From Marinilabilia salmonicolor (GTDB lineage Bacteria > Bacteroidota > Bacteroidia > Bacteroidales > Marinilabiliaceae): a stretch of 34,695 nucleotides of DNA. Position numbers and translations under genes: made by a program. The notes under the pieces are model-generated. The model was not told the DNA's origin. It was given only the letters and a program-made list of their open reading frames with translations, and made no database searches. Below, piece after piece: positions 1 to 8,990 of the stretch (the first letter of the stretch is position 1; each line of letters starts with the position of its first letter). The stretch lies in assembly GCF_003003035.1 (NCBI RefSeq), contig NZ_PVTS01000023.1:1-34695 (forward strand), in the 5' to 3' direction.

Positions 1-48
1 AGAAAAACAAAAGTGGTGACCCAAATGTAAAAATACAAAGTGTATCAT

Positions 49-66
49 GCTGTCAAACAGCTTTTT
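49..66 (+). terminator. Possible rho-independent terminator
   Basis: A short hairpin (GCTGT, loop CAA, ACAGC) is followed directly by five T residues on the plus strand. It would end transcription of a plus-strand gene lying left of the window and converging on trxB. The stem is only five pairs, so this is a weak call. Confidence 0.35.
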
Positions 67-115
67 ATGGATGCATGTTTGCAAGTTGGGTTAAACCAAG
101 AATTGTATTTTTCTA

Positions 116-1129
116 TTATTGATTCTCAGCAAGCCAGCGCTCGGTATCCATAGCTGCCATACAACCGGTACCGGCTGCAGTAACCGCCTGACGATAAACA
201 GTATCCTGCACATCACCACAGGCAAATACTCCGGGGACATTGGTTTTTGTAGTTCCCGGAACTGTCTGAATATAGCCAACCTGATCAGTTTCCAGATAAT
301 CTCTGAAGATGTCAGAATTTGGCTTATGTCCGATGGCCAGGAAGAACCCGTCAATCTTAATCCGTACCTCTTCTTCCTCAGGACTACCTTTCTTCTTAAC
401 CAGAACTGCTCCTTCAACCACACCATCACCAAAGAGCCCCTTGGTTTGATGCTCCCATAAAATTTCGATATTTGGCGTATCAAAAACTCTCTTCTGCATC
501 ACTTTTGAAGCACGAAGCTCGTCACGACGCACAATCAGATATACTTTTTTGGCAAGTCCGGCCAGATAAATGGCTTCCTCAGCTGCGGTATCGCCACCAC
601 CAACAACTGCAACATCCTTACCACGATAGAAAAAGCCATCGCAGGTAGCACAGGCAGAAACTCCGGATCCTGAGTACTTCTCTTCATCCTCAATGCCAAG
701 ATATTTGGCTGTTGCACCAGTGGCAATAATCAGAGAATCTGTTTCTATAATTTTTTTATCATCGATGGTAATTTTGAAAGGACGCTCTGAAAGGTCAGCT
801 TTTGTAGCCATTCCAAAACGAATATCTGTACCGAATCGTTCGGCCTGCTTCTTAAGGTCTTCCATCATTTCGGGGCCGGTAATACCCTGTGGGTAGCCCG
901 GGAAATTCTCAACCTCCGTAGTTGTGGTGAGCTGACCTCCGGGCTGAAGCCCCTCATACATCATCGGTTTTAGATTGGCTCTGGCCGCATAAATTGCTGC
1001 AGTATAGCCTGCAGGTCCTGAACCGATGATCAGCACCCGTGTTTTTTCAACATCAGTTATCTCTTTATCCTGATTCTGCCCCTCTGAAGAGCCGGCATCC
1101 AGGTTGTCCATTTTTCCAAATAATGCCAT
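116..1129 (-). CDS. trxB: Thioredoxin-disulfide reductase
   Basis: Cytoplasmic flavoenzyme that passes electrons from NADPH through FAD and a redox-active disulfide to thioredoxin. The 337-residue product has the FAD-binding GSGPAG motif near residues 36-41, the catalytic CATC pair at 160-163 and the NADPH-binding GGGDTA motif at 177-182. VRRDELRAS near 200-208 fits NADPH 2'-phosphate recognition, and FACGDVQD near the C-terminus is the second FAD motif. It carries about 28 residues before the first beta strand that the compact E. coli enzyme lacks; this extension is hydrophilic and does not look like a signal peptide. The ATG start is the only good one upstream of the FAD motif, though Met7 is possible. 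The gene appears monocistronic, with 157 bp separating it from the DUF4249 gene upstream. Family assignment is secure. Confidence 0.97.
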   Translation of the reverse strand: MALFGKMDNLDAGSSEGQNQDKEITDVEKTRVLIIGSGPAGYTAAIYAARANLKPMMYEGLQPGGQLTTTTEVENFPGYPQGITGPEMMEDLKKQAERFGTDIRFGMATKADLSERPFKITIDDKKIIETDSLIIATGATAKYLGIEDEEKYSGSGVSACATCDGFFYRGKDVAVVGGGDTAAEEAIYLAGLAKKVYLIVRRDELRASKVMQKRVFDTPNIEILWEHQTKGLFGDGVVEGAVLVKKKGSPEEEEVRIKIDGFFLAIGHKPNSDIFRDYLETDQVGYIQTVPGTTKTNVPGVFACGDVQDTVYRQAVTAAGTGCMAAMDTERWLAENQ

Positions 1130-1286
1130 AATTATAGAATGTTTATTTATTAAAATCCACTAAAATATCTACTTCTCTACATATTTCAAAAAGAATACCA
1201 AAATCTGATTTTGGGAGGTTTCCCTTAAAAACCAGCAAAATCTGACAACAAGTCAAATGTGGCTAACAATTGTGCAGGCTCAAATG

Positions 1287-2219
1287 TCATATCCCATTAT
1301 CAAAAATCAATGAATCACTTGTGACATTATACCCTGTGACCAAACCAAGCCCTCCATCAATATTATTATAAATCCGGATGGGATCAATAATGGGTAAATC
1401 GTATCCATACTCAGCCACGACCCTGCTCCGGTAATAATCATAAAAGCCACGTGTATGCGACAACAGTAAAAAATATATTTTCCTTGATGCACCATTTTGG
1501 TCGGGCACCGTAGCATACTCAAGAGGCAGGTCAACTTCCAGATTGTAATTCTCCCCGTTGAAAAGTGTATCTGAAAAACAACCATCAAAGTCAATCTCCC
1601 CTATGAGACTGCCCTCTTTGCTCTGCACAAAAAACACCGGATCTGTTTTATCATATACGACCCGTTTCTGTTCACACTTCACAACACCCTCTTCCATTCT
1701 GCATATTTGCTCAAAAATAATAAGTTGATAATAATTTTTTATCACAGCAGGATCAGAAATAGTTAGCTTGCAATTCAGCACCTTTCTCTCTCCATCCTTA
1801 TTATCACTTCTCACAACCGTAGCCGTATCGGCCCACAAAAATGGAACAGTATCGGGAATAATCGTCTTTCCGGAGACACTCTGCCCGCTTCCATCAAAAG
1901 CCTCTATCAGTATGGAATCACCCGATGAAAAATTCACTCCGTATCTGTTGGCCCAGGACTCATCAAAAGGAAAAATAAAATCATCCACGATTCTATCGTT
2001 CCGGTAAACGGTAATATTTCCATTGTACACCCTTTCGAAGTCATCAACAGATAAATGACTGACACTTTTGCTCAAATGCACCTGTAAAATTGAATCAGGA
2101 GCAATAAAAGAGTATAAAACCAGGCGACCTCCCCGTTCTTCCATTTCAATCTCAATCTCCTTTTCACATGAAAAGAAGGCCAAAGCCAGCAAAATCAGTA
2201 TGTGCCAATTCTTAATCAC
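1287..2219 (-). CDS. DUF4249-type outer-membrane-associated lipoprotein
   Basis: About 310 residues. The N-terminus is a lipoprotein signal (LALAFFSC, lipidated Cys near residue 18) followed by an acidic stretch (EKEIEIEMEE) and then beta-rich sequence. Size, this N-terminal pattern and the position directly behind a TonB receptor match the DUF4249 family of Bacteroidota. Its biochemical role is unknown; accessory ligand binding at the receptor is the usual inference. The gene starts a few bases after the receptor stop codon, so the two are almost certainly cotranscribed and probably translationally coupled. No ATG is available: the likely start is GTG at 2219, with an in-frame TTG one codon earlier. 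Family call is from pattern recognition, not a search. Confidence 0.78.
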   Translation of the reverse strand: MIKNWHILILLALAFFSCEKEIEIEMEERGGRLVLYSFIAPDSILQVHLSKSVSHLSVDDFERVYNGNITVYRNDRIVDDFIFPFDESWANRYGVNFSSGDSILIEAFDGSGQSVSGKTIIPDTVPFLWADTATVVRSDNKDGERKVLNCKLTISDPAVIKNYYQLIIFEQICRMEEGVVKCEQKRVVYDKTDPVFFVQSKEGSLIGEIDFDGCFSDTLFNGENYNLEVDLPLEYATVPDQNGASRKIYFLLLSHTRGFYDYYRSRVVAEYGYDLPIIDPIRIYNNIDGGLGLVTGYNVTSDSLIFDNGI

Positions 2220-2225
2220 CAATTA

Positions 2226-4883
2226 TCAAAACTTAAATGAATACCGTACATAAGGGATCGGAAACGGAAAAAGACTCAATTGCTTGAGCTGTCGCATGGC
2301 GCTTCCCTCCGGATTGTTTTCGCTTTCGCTAAAATATAATAAAAATGGATTCTGACGCCCATACGCATTAATAACACCAAAACTCCAGGTCCGTTCACCT
2401 CTTTTTTTCTTTTTAGTAAAATTAACACCCAGGTCGAGACGGTGGAACGAAGGCATTCGGTAATTATTCAAAGACCCTACCCCCTCGGAATACCCGAAAT
2501 CAGAAGGTTTTGCCCAGTCAAGTCCAGGAGCATAATACTTCTCCTCAGGCAAAGTTACCGGGTTTCCGGAGCCAAACATCCAGGTTAAACTGCCGGTAAC
2601 ACGACTATTGAACCGATAATTCATAAACAAACTGGCGTCATGTCTGCGGTCAAACCTGGCAGGATATGACTTTCCATCATTCAGTTCAGGAAAATGAACG
2701 GTTGTACGGGCATAGGTATATCCGATCCAGCCGGTAAGATCTCCCTTGTTTTTCTGAAAAAGCAATTCACCTCCGTAAGATTCGCCACTTCCGGTAGTCA
2801 GTTTATCCTCCCAGGTAGTACTGTAATCGAAAAACCCCGTACTCTCTTTGTAAGCAAGAATATTCTTATAGGATTTGGCGTAAGTTTCCAATGAGAGAAT
2901 ATAACCTCTTTTCTTTCCCAAATGAAAATCGACACCCAAAGTAGCCTGATCGGAATGCATCGGTTTGATGCGCTCACTTACAGGCAACCACAAATCTGTG
3001 GGCAATGAATAGCCGGCAGTCCCAACCATATGCACAAATTGAGACATTCGGGAAACGGTACCTTTGATATCAGTGGAATTGGTCAGTTCATAGCGAAGGG
3101 ATAACCGGGGCTCCAATGACCAATAAGGCTCTCCCTCTCCAAGAAAAAGAGCCGAGTGAATGCCGGCATTTACAAAAAACCGATTGCTCACAGAAAACTC
3201 ATTTTCCAAATACCCCCGGTATTCCTGACCGGACACCAGCACATCACTAACGGATGTCTCCTCGGTAGTCCCCGAAACACCGGACTCCTTTACCAGATCA
3301 ACACCCGGATTGAAGCGGTGAACAACCCCGCTGGCCCCAAACCGCAGCGTATAATTAGAGCGATAATAATTTTCAAAATCCACTTTAAGTGTAAAATCCT
3401 GTATTCCGCTCAGGTAGCGTTGTTCATATGAATTCAGTTGCCCTTGTGTCTCATCGCTTTGCTTTAGGCCGATAAAAAAACGATAATTGGAATAAGTTGC
3501 TGTCACATTGGAAAATAACCTGGGGGTCACCACATAGTTCCAGCGCAAAGCACCGGTAAAATTCCCCCATCCGGCATTACTCTCATCATTAATGGATACA
3601 TTATCTGTAACTTGATTGTCCCCTACCCTGACATCAAAGTCTCTGTAATTATAAAGTGTATAAAGCTTGTCTCTGCCCCAATAGGAACTAAGATAGATTT
3701 TACTTCTTTCGGAGATCTCATGACTGATTTTTCCGTTCAAATCGAAAAAATAATAGTTGGTTTTATCATCAGCACCTAACTGATAAAGCGCCGCTAAAGC
3801 GTCCACATAAGTGCGACGAAACGAAAGCGCAAACGTCGTTTTTTCGTTAAAGACAGGGCCATCAAGAGAGATGCCAGATGAAAGCAATCCCAGAGAGACA
3901 CTTCCACCAACCTGATCTTTTCCTCCTTCCTTCATACGCACGTCCACTACCGAGGAAAGACGACCTCCGTAACGGGCCGGAAATCCGTCTTTAGTAACTG
4001 AAACCTGGTTTACCGCATCCGTATTAAAAATGGAAAAGAAGCCCAATAAATGACCTACATTGTAAACCGGCACATCATCAAGCAGAACCATGTTCTGATC
4101 AGGTCCTCCACCACGTACAAACAGTCCTGTGAAACCTTCGGAGCCACTTTGAATTCCGGGAAGCATCTGAATCCCTCTCATCAGGTCAGATTCACCAAAA
4201 AGAGCAGGCGCATCTACTATGCGATCCATGGAGACCCTGGCAGCACCAAAACTTCCTCCCCTCAACATATTAGGCATCCGGGATCCAAGAACCGAAACCT
4301 CCGGCAATTCAATATTGGGCTTCAATGAAAAATAGACAACGGTATCCGAGGTGAGATCAAAATGTTTATTTTCAGCATTATACCCCACATAAGAAGAATA
4401 CAAATCCACTGAACCTCCCTGTAGTGTAAGGCTGAAAAAACCATAATAATTGGTGGCTGTCCCCTCATAACGATTCCGGCTAAACACATTGGCCCCTATT
4501 AAGCGCTCCCCCGATCGGGCATCACTCACATATCCGAGAATGGTAAACGACTGCTCCGACAGCTTCAACGGACGCACAATCACCTTGTTTTTCCTTTCGA
4601 CAAAATCAAAAGGACAATCCTGGAAAATATCCTGAAGAAAACCAGCCAGGGTATTCCTGGAAGAAGAAAGAGAAATATTTTCTTTTAAACACAGCCTTGA
4701 GCTGTAACTGATGATGAATCCACTTTTCTCCTGAATGTGTTCAATCAGTTCAACGGAAGAACCTTTCGTTTTATCCACAGAAAACACCTTTGTTTCGGCG
4801 GTCTGAGCTGTACATAAAACAATGGTCATTGCCCACAGGACAACGACCATCATATATTTTATTATATTTCTGATTTCAGGCAT
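2226..4883 (-). CDS. TonB-dependent receptor with STN and carboxypeptidase-like domains
   Basis: Outer-membrane active transporter, 885 residues from the ATG at 4883 (a TTG lies three codons upstream). Order of parts: signal peptide; STN domain (about 35-105, with FIISYSSRLCLKENISLSSS), which in this family contacts the anti-sigma factor; carboxypeptidase-D-like beta domain (about 110-195, with ILGYVSDARSGERLIGANVF); plug domain (about 215-325, with LFVRGGGPDQNMVLLDDVPV); and a long beta-barrel ending in the aromatic tail RYSFKF. STN plus upstream FecR and ECF sigma genes identify a transducer-type receptor that both imports a ligand and signals its presence. The ligand cannot be read from the sequence; iron chelates or glycans are both seen for this architecture. 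It sits 42 bases downstream of fecR and directly upstream of the DUF4249 lipoprotein. Confidence 0.93.
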   Translation of the reverse strand: MPEIRNIIKYMMVVVLWAMTIVLCTAQTAETKVFSVDKTKGSSVELIEHIQEKSGFIISYSSRLCLKENISLSSSRNTLAGFLQDIFQDCPFDFVERKNKVIVRPLKLSEQSFTILGYVSDARSGERLIGANVFSRNRYEGTATNYYGFFSLTLQGGSVDLYSSYVGYNAENKHFDLTSDTVVYFSLKPNIELPEVSVLGSRMPNMLRGGSFGAARVSMDRIVDAPALFGESDLMRGIQMLPGIQSGSEGFTGLFVRGGGPDQNMVLLDDVPVYNVGHLLGFFSIFNTDAVNQVSVTKDGFPARYGGRLSSVVDVRMKEGGKDQVGGSVSLGLLSSGISLDGPVFNEKTTFALSFRRTYVDALAALYQLGADDKTNYYFFDLNGKISHEISERSKIYLSSYWGRDKLYTLYNYRDFDVRVGDNQVTDNVSINDESNAGWGNFTGALRWNYVVTPRLFSNVTATYSNYRFFIGLKQSDETQGQLNSYEQRYLSGIQDFTLKVDFENYYRSNYTLRFGASGVVHRFNPGVDLVKESGVSGTTEETSVSDVLVSGQEYRGYLENEFSVSNRFFVNAGIHSALFLGEGEPYWSLEPRLSLRYELTNSTDIKGTVSRMSQFVHMVGTAGYSLPTDLWLPVSERIKPMHSDQATLGVDFHLGKKRGYILSLETYAKSYKNILAYKESTGFFDYSTTWEDKLTTGSGESYGGELLFQKNKGDLTGWIGYTYARTTVHFPELNDGKSYPARFDRRHDASLFMNYRFNSRVTGSLTWMFGSGNPVTLPEEKYYAPGLDWAKPSDFGYSEGVGSLNNYRMPSFHRLDLGVNFTKKKKRGERTWSFGVINAYGRQNPFLLYFSESENNPEGSAMRQLKQLSLFPFPIPYVRYSFKF

Positions 4884-4925
4884 TAATCTCAAGGGTGTAT
4901 TCAGTCGTTGAATAAACTCCCGAAA

Positions 4926-5900
4926 TTACTCAGAGATTATCAAAACTCCGTCATTTAGAAGAAATTTTTTATCAAAATGAATTGCCAGCTCATCCAAAAC
5001 CTCGCTAATTTGCTGATTTCTAAATGATGTAGTCACCAACACATCACTTTGGGTATTAATTTTCACCTCTTTAATTTCCTTGTAATGTTTTTTGAGAATT
5101 TTGGCAATTTCATTCAGAGGACATTGCGAGAACCTCAATTCTCCTGTCTTCCAGGCAAGAAAATTATCATCACTGATGGGAGCCACCCTTAATTCACGAT
5201 CCTTTACAACTGCAGAATGTCCTGCCAGCACATTTTCAGTGTGTCTGCGATACTGAATAGCCACGGAACCTTCGGTTACATTCAGTTCCATCTGGTCAAT
5301 ACCCTCCCCTGTCTGCAAATGAAACGCAGTACCGAGAACTCTCACATCGACCCCTTCGGGCGACTTAACCAGAAACGGATTGCTTGCATCATGAGTAACC
5401 TCAAAAAAACCTTCACCGTCCAGAGAAACAGTACGCTTTCCGTCCTCAAAGTTTTTCAGATACTTTAAAGATGAATAATTGTTCAGATAAACAATACTGT
5501 TATCCGGCAGTCGCAGCGAGTCAATTTGTTCTCCTGTCTGAAAAGCATTCCAGCGTCCGAAGCCGGGAACATTCCAGTAAACATACACTGCACTACTCAC
5601 TGCCAGCATCACAATAACAGCAGCAGCAATACGGGAAAAGGCTGAAAAAACACCAATATCCCGCCTTTTTCCGGGCAAATTTATTCTGCTGCGAATGGCA
5701 TTCCAGTCCTGCTCTAACAGGTCTCCGGACAACATAGTTTGATAATCCGCTTCCCAAACTTGCTTGAAATCTTCGAAATACTGTTTATTTTCAGCTGAAA
5801 TTGAACGCCAATCTTCAATTCGACGTATCTCAGCCGAAGTACAGTCTCCGGAGAAATATCTGACAAGCAGGTCAGCATCTATGGTTCTTAATGTTTCCAT
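4926..5900 (-). CDS. FecR-family anti-sigma factor
   Basis: Inner-membrane signal transducer linking the TonB receptor's STN domain to the ECF sigma factor. The 324-residue product has a cytoplasmic N-terminal region (1-85) that would hold the sigma factor, one membrane segment at about 90-109, and a periplasmic FecR domain with LPDNSIVYLN (131-140) and GEGFFEVTHDASNPFLVKS (162-180). A C-terminal domain typical of the Bacteroidota version follows, with LNEIAKILKKHY near 265-275. I chose the ATG at 5900; a GTG six codons upstream is also in frame. Encoded between the small ORF at 5973-6143 and the receptor, in the expected order sigma, FecR, receptor. Confidence 0.93.
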   Translation of the reverse strand: METLRTIDADLLVRYFSGDCTSAEIRRIEDWRSISAENKQYFEDFKQVWEADYQTMLSGDLLEQDWNAIRSRINLPGKRRDIGVFSAFSRIAAAVIVMLAVSSAVYVYWNVPGFGRWNAFQTGEQIDSLRLPDNSIVYLNNYSSLKYLKNFEDGKRTVSLDGEGFFEVTHDASNPFLVKSPEGVDVRVLGTAFHLQTGEGIDQMELNVTEGSVAIQYRRHTENVLAGHSAVVKDRELRVAPISDDNFLAWKTGELRFSQCPLNEIAKILKKHYKEIKEVKINTQSDVLVTTSFRNQQISEVLDELAIHFDKKFLLNDGVLIISE

Positions 5901-5972
5901 AAAAAAATTTTTCGGCACATCAATGTTCTTATAAATAAAGATCCACTCAATGCTTCCGAACTCATGAACCGA

Positions 5973-6143
5973 TTAATGAAATTGCATAAGTCCGAATAAT
6001 ACCGGGTCCTCTTCTTTTATTTTTTCCGATGGGGAAACAGCCTCTACTTTTTTATCCTCTACTACTTCATTGGCTTGCTTTACCAACTCTTCTTCGGCAG
6101 GCGTGCCAATAATATCGGCAAATAGCTGTAATAAGAATTCCAT
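5973..6143 (-). CDS. Small 56-residue acidic protein, unknown
   Basis: An ATG-to-TAA frame of 56 codons between the sigma factor and fecR, in their direction. It reads MEFLLQLFADIIGTPAEEEL, continues with a Lys/Glu-rich linker (VVEDKKVEAVSPSEKIKEE) and ends DPVLFGLMQFH. The short hydrophobic, amphipathic start and charged tail look protein-like rather than random. The leader before the ATG is A/T-rich, as is usual in Bacteroidota. No family recognised. Its place suggests a small partner of the sigma/anti-sigma pair, but this is inference only. It could also be a chance ORF in a 505-bp gap. Confidence 0.5.
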   Translation of the reverse strand: MEFLLQLFADIIGTPAEEELVKQANEVVEDKKVEAVSPSEKIKEEDPVLFGLMQFH

Positions 6144-6256
6144 AATTCTGTTTTTTTAGTAACTAATTAAAAAACCAAGCTTCCCCATTCATCTATTAAG
6201 ACAATTCGGAAACCCTTCACACGTATTGGATTTTTACTTTAAAATGATTCTAATTA

Positions 6257-6379
6257 GTTTCTGTCCATAAAGTATCACTTGCGTCGTTACGCTTGCCGCT
6301 AAAATACTCATTTACGACTAGTAAACTCCGTTTTTGGAGGCTTTGCAAGCCTTGCAACTGGCACTTTCGGACCAGAAAC
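6257..6379. repeat. MITE-like palindromic repeat, 123 bp
   Basis: The ends are inverted repeats: GTTTCTGTCC at the left and GGACCAGAAAC at the right (one-base bulge). The inner arms also pair imperfectly: TATCACTTGC with GCAACTGGCA, CGCTTGCC with GGCTTTGCAAGCC, and TTTAC/GTAAA flanking the apex near 6311-6325. The whole unit could fold into one long hairpin. It encodes nothing evident. A related left arm recurs at 10615-10680, so this is a dispersed element rather than a gene-specific terminator. It lies between the sigma gene stop (6406) and the small ORF, where it could reduce readthrough into fecR and the receptor. Confidence 0.7.
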
Positions 6380-6405
6380 AGCTATAAAAATAGAATTTAC
6401 TTAAT

Positions 6406-7044
6406 TTATAGACAGGCTCTAATTAAAACCTCAAACATTACCATCGTTGCAAACAAAGACAAAAAACCATGCTTCAACAGATCCTCACGAATTTTTCGAA
6501 GCGCTTTACTGATTTGCGTTTCAACTGTTCTTTTAGAGATAGACAATTGATCGGCAATATCACCATTGGCCACTCCGTCGCGCCTGCTCATAATAAATAT
6601 CTTACGACATTGAGGTGGTAATTCATCGACAACTTTCGAAATTCGGTTTTGCATTTCATCCACACCGGAAATCTCTTCATAAGCATCCCCTTCTGATTGT
6701 TCTTCAAAAATCCTGTGATGATGCTCACGCTGCATTTTATCACGTTTTAGAACATTCAATGCCCTGTTGCGAACCGATTGATACAAATGTGCTTTAAGTG
6801 AAGTATGAATGGTGATGCTTTCGCGCTTATCGTAGAGACTTACAAAAACATCCTGTACCACATTCCTTGAGGAGTCGAGATCGTTCAGAAACCGAAAAGC
6901 GAAGCTAACCAGCAACTGATAATAAGCATCAAACAGCCGGCGAAAAGTTGACTCATCGCCGGCAGTAATTCCACGGAGAAGTTGCTCTTCAGACAACTCT
7001 CCAAATACTTCTGCGTCTTTATGTTGCTTCTTCCCCCGGCTCAA
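6406..7044 (-). CDS. ECF-type RNA polymerase sigma-70 factor
   Basis: 212 residues with sigma region 2 at about 27-95 (FRRLFDAYYQLLVSFAFRFL, then NVVQDVFVSLYDK) and region 4 at about 140-195. The region 4 helix-turn-helix is VANGDIADQLSISKRTVETQ followed by ISKALRKIRE. It lacks regions 1 and 3, as ECF factors do. It should direct polymerase to the promoter of this receptor operon, and probably to others, when FecR releases it. The C-terminus has a hydrophobic tail after region 4 (FLSLFATMVMFEVLI), often seen in Bacteroidota members. No ATG occurs before region 2; TTG at 7044 is the best start, giving the N-terminus SRGKKQHKDAE. A palindromic repeat directly downstream separates it from its usual FecR partner. 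Confidence 0.93.
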   Translation of the reverse strand: MSRGKKQHKDAEVFGELSEEQLLRGITAGDESTFRRLFDAYYQLLVSFAFRFLNDLDSSRNVVQDVFVSLYDKRESITIHTSLKAHLYQSVRNRALNVLKRDKMQREHHHRIFEEQSEGDAYEEISGVDEMQNRISKVVDELPPQCRKIFIMSRRDGVANGDIADQLSISKRTVETQISKALRKIREDLLKHGFLSLFATMVMFEVLIRACL

Positions 7045-7514
7045 TTGTGATCTAAATTTAATATTTTGGATTGCTATTATCCTCCTGTGTAACAGGTTTC
7101 CCTTTACAATCCTACAAAAGTAACGAATTGAAGATGATTTTATCTAAAAAATTTTCTAAAAAAAAAGAGGAGGGAACAATTATTACAATAGCCGTAGTGT
7201 TGCCCGGGTTACTGTAATAATAAGTAAAGCTATAGATTAAACTAACGTTTTTTGCAATTAGAGATTGTTTCGGGAAAGGCACTCCCAATAACATATTCTC
7301 GGGTTGATAAAGCAGAGCTGAACGGAATTCGTTTTATTTTTTTTTAGACTTTTCCAACCATAATAAAAATTACTCGTCTTGAAGAAAAGAATTTTTTACC
7401 CGAATGTTCTCTTTGATGGTTTTGCCCCGTTTAGGGGTACTCCGTGTTGTTGATTGTTGAGGTTTGATTCACCAGGAAAGAATGTTTGACGTAACCAAAC
7501 TTTAACAACAACCT
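7045..7514. other. Divergent intergenic region with no clear gene
   Basis: 470 bp between the minus-strand sigma gene and the plus-strand genes, so it must hold both promoters. I see an imperfect inverted repeat at 7182-7218 (ATTACA ... TGTAAT with GC-rich interior), A- and T-rich tracts at 7144-7170 and 7330-7350, and a small CCCC/GGGG hairpin near 7424-7437. No confident -7 box or coding frame was found. Confidence 0.5.
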
Positions 7515-7730
7515 ATGAAGAAGATTATACTCCTTTCATTATTTATTTTTTCACTTTCTCTCCCGCCTCAAAATCCCGGAATTTCCCTGAATACAACAAA
7601 CTTATCAAAGGTTTATTTAAGAAGTCTTTTGTGTGAAGATTTGCGTACCTGCGTTGTAGCGGTAACCGCTCGGATACACCCGGCAATGGCAGCTAATCTG
7701 CCGCCACCTGCTCTAAAAAGAAACTCTTAA
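7515..7730 (+). CDS. Doubtful small ORF with signal-peptide-like start
   Basis: 71 codons from ATG. The first 18 residues (MKKIILLSLFIFSLSLPP) look like a secretion signal, but the rest (ending LPPPALKRNS) has no recognisable fold or family. The downstream lipoprotein begins 53 bases after its stop on the same strand. It could be a small secreted peptide, the first exon-like stub of a gene broken by frameshift, or a chance frame. Confidence 0.3.
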   Translation: MKKIILLSLFIFSLSLPPQNPGISLNTTNLSKVYLRSLLCEDLRTCVVAVTARIHPAMAANLPPPALKRNS

Positions 7731-7783
7731 ATGCCACCTTCTGAGGGAATGGCAGTACAATATAACAATCTAAAAAAAGAAAA

Positions 7784-8287
7784 ATGACTCATTCAACTAA
7801 AGTTTTAAAGGGCTTAATTACGGTATTGTTAGTCCTAACGTTTGTACAGTGCGAGAAGGATGAAACCTCTCCAAAGCAAGACAATAACATCCAAATGAAT
7901 GGAAGTGATTTTACCATATCTTCCGCCACAATGATGGGTGTGTCTATTGGCGATAGCGGACATACGGGAATAACACTTATCAGCGCAAGTGAGACGCAAG
8001 CCAATTCAATAACCATCGACGTGGAATCATTTACTCGTGAAACTATTGAAGGAGCTTATGCTTATCCGGAAGCTGAAGGGAAAAAACTACTTGACGACTG
8101 GTTGACAAACTATTCCGTTTTTGATGGCTCAACAATGGAATCGTCGAACCTTGAAGCCGGAGAAGTTACCATCAGCCACAATGGAAACAACAATTATACC
8201 GTTGAGATGAACCTGGTAATGGTTGATGGTGTGATTTTTTCGGGTTCGTTTACAGGTGATTTTCAGGTGATGTTTAATAATCAATGA
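7784..8287 (+). CDS. Secreted lipoprotein, unknown function
   Basis: 167 residues. Lipoprotein signal with hydrophobic core and Cys at about position 23 (VLLVLTFVQC), then EKDETSPKQ. The mature part is rich in Ser, Thr, Asn and Gly and ends in alternating hydrophobic/polar strands (YTVEMNLVMVDGVIFSGSFT), fitting a small beta-sandwich. No family recognised. It is the first convincing gene of a same-strand set of three exported proteins (to 10616). The spacing to the next gene is about 107 bases, so cotranscription is possible but not proven. Confidence 0.75.
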   Translation: MTHSTKVLKGLITVLLVLTFVQCEKDETSPKQDNNIQMNGSDFTISSATMMGVSIGDSGHTGITLISASETQANSITIDVESFTRETIEGAYAYPEAEGKKLLDDWLTNYSVFDGSTMESSNLEAGEVTISHNGNNNYTVEMNLVMVDGVIFSGSFTGDFQVMFNNQ

Positions 8288-8394
8288 TACACCTATCAGA
8301 CTTCTTATTGGGGTCAAAACGAGCATAAAAAAAACTCAATAATGATGACCATTGCTTCGATTTGCTTTGGCCGAATTCAAAACAAAACACTGAA

Positions 8395-8970
8395 ATGAAA
8401 AAAACATTACTTGTCTTTACCGTACTTAGTATTTTTATTGTCAACAGTCGTGCCCAGGAGGATATTTCAAAGTATTTTGATGACGACGGCATATCCGAAT
8501 ACAGCAAATTAGTAAAAATTGGAATTGATCTTTTTAATGGAGAATATTCTGTATTGTATGAAAAGGAGATAATTAGAAATTTGTCCGTTGAAGCATCTAT
8601 GGGATTGATTTCTATTAGTCGCCAAAGTAACCTGCACAATTATGACCCTCGTTATGATCTCCCCCAATCGGGTACCGGAATCTTCTTCGCTGCCAACATC
8701 CGTCTATATTTAAGAGAATATTACGAACAATGGTATATCGGGATTCAGCCCAAATTAAATATTATGAGGGGTAAGCTAATGACCGACATTGTCTTTTTTA
8801 ACGGTGGATATCAACTTCCTCTTCAAAAAAATTTAACGCTTGATTTTAATCTCGGTATGGGCGTTAGAACATACAAATACAAAGAAGAGGTTACATCTGT
8901 TATCACTATCGAAGAAGGGGATTCACACTTCTATTTACCGGCAGCAATAAAACTTGGATACGCATTTTAA
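8395..8970 (+). CDS. Exported beta-barrel-like protein, unknown
   Basis: 191 residues from the ATG at 8395; a TTG 11 codons earlier would place a hydrophilic stretch before the signal peptide and is rejected. The signal peptide MKKTLLVFTVLSIFIVNSRAQ has a clear cleavage site after SRA. The mature part alternates aromatic and polar residues in strand-length blocks (LYLREYYEQWYIGIQPKLNI, LDFNLGMGVRTYKYKE) and ends in aromatic GYAF. This resembles small outer-membrane barrels of the DUF3575/porin-like type, though I cannot assign a family. It lies 20 bases before the 541-residue secreted protein, so the two probably share an mRNA. Confidence 0.75.
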   Translation: MKKTLLVFTVLSIFIVNSRAQEDISKYFDDDGISEYSKLVKIGIDLFNGEYSVLYEKEIIRNLSVEASMGLISISRQSNLHNYDPRYDLPQSGTGIFFAANIRLYLREYYEQWYIGIQPKLNIMRGKLMTDIVFFNGGYQLPLQKNLTLDFNLGMGVRTYKYKEEVTSVITIEEGDSHFYLPAAIKLGYAF

Positions 8971-8990
8971 TTCTCAAAAAAGATAAGATT

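Noticed and set aside
6293-6550. 85-codon plus-strand frame starting in the palindromic repeat
   Set aside because: It runs from the repeat into the antisense of the sigma factor gene, so it is a chance frame.
7112-7294. 60-codon minus-strand frame upstream of the sigma gene
   Set aside because: It lies in an A/T-rich promoter region and is a low-complexity Phe/Ile/Ser string without recognisable features.
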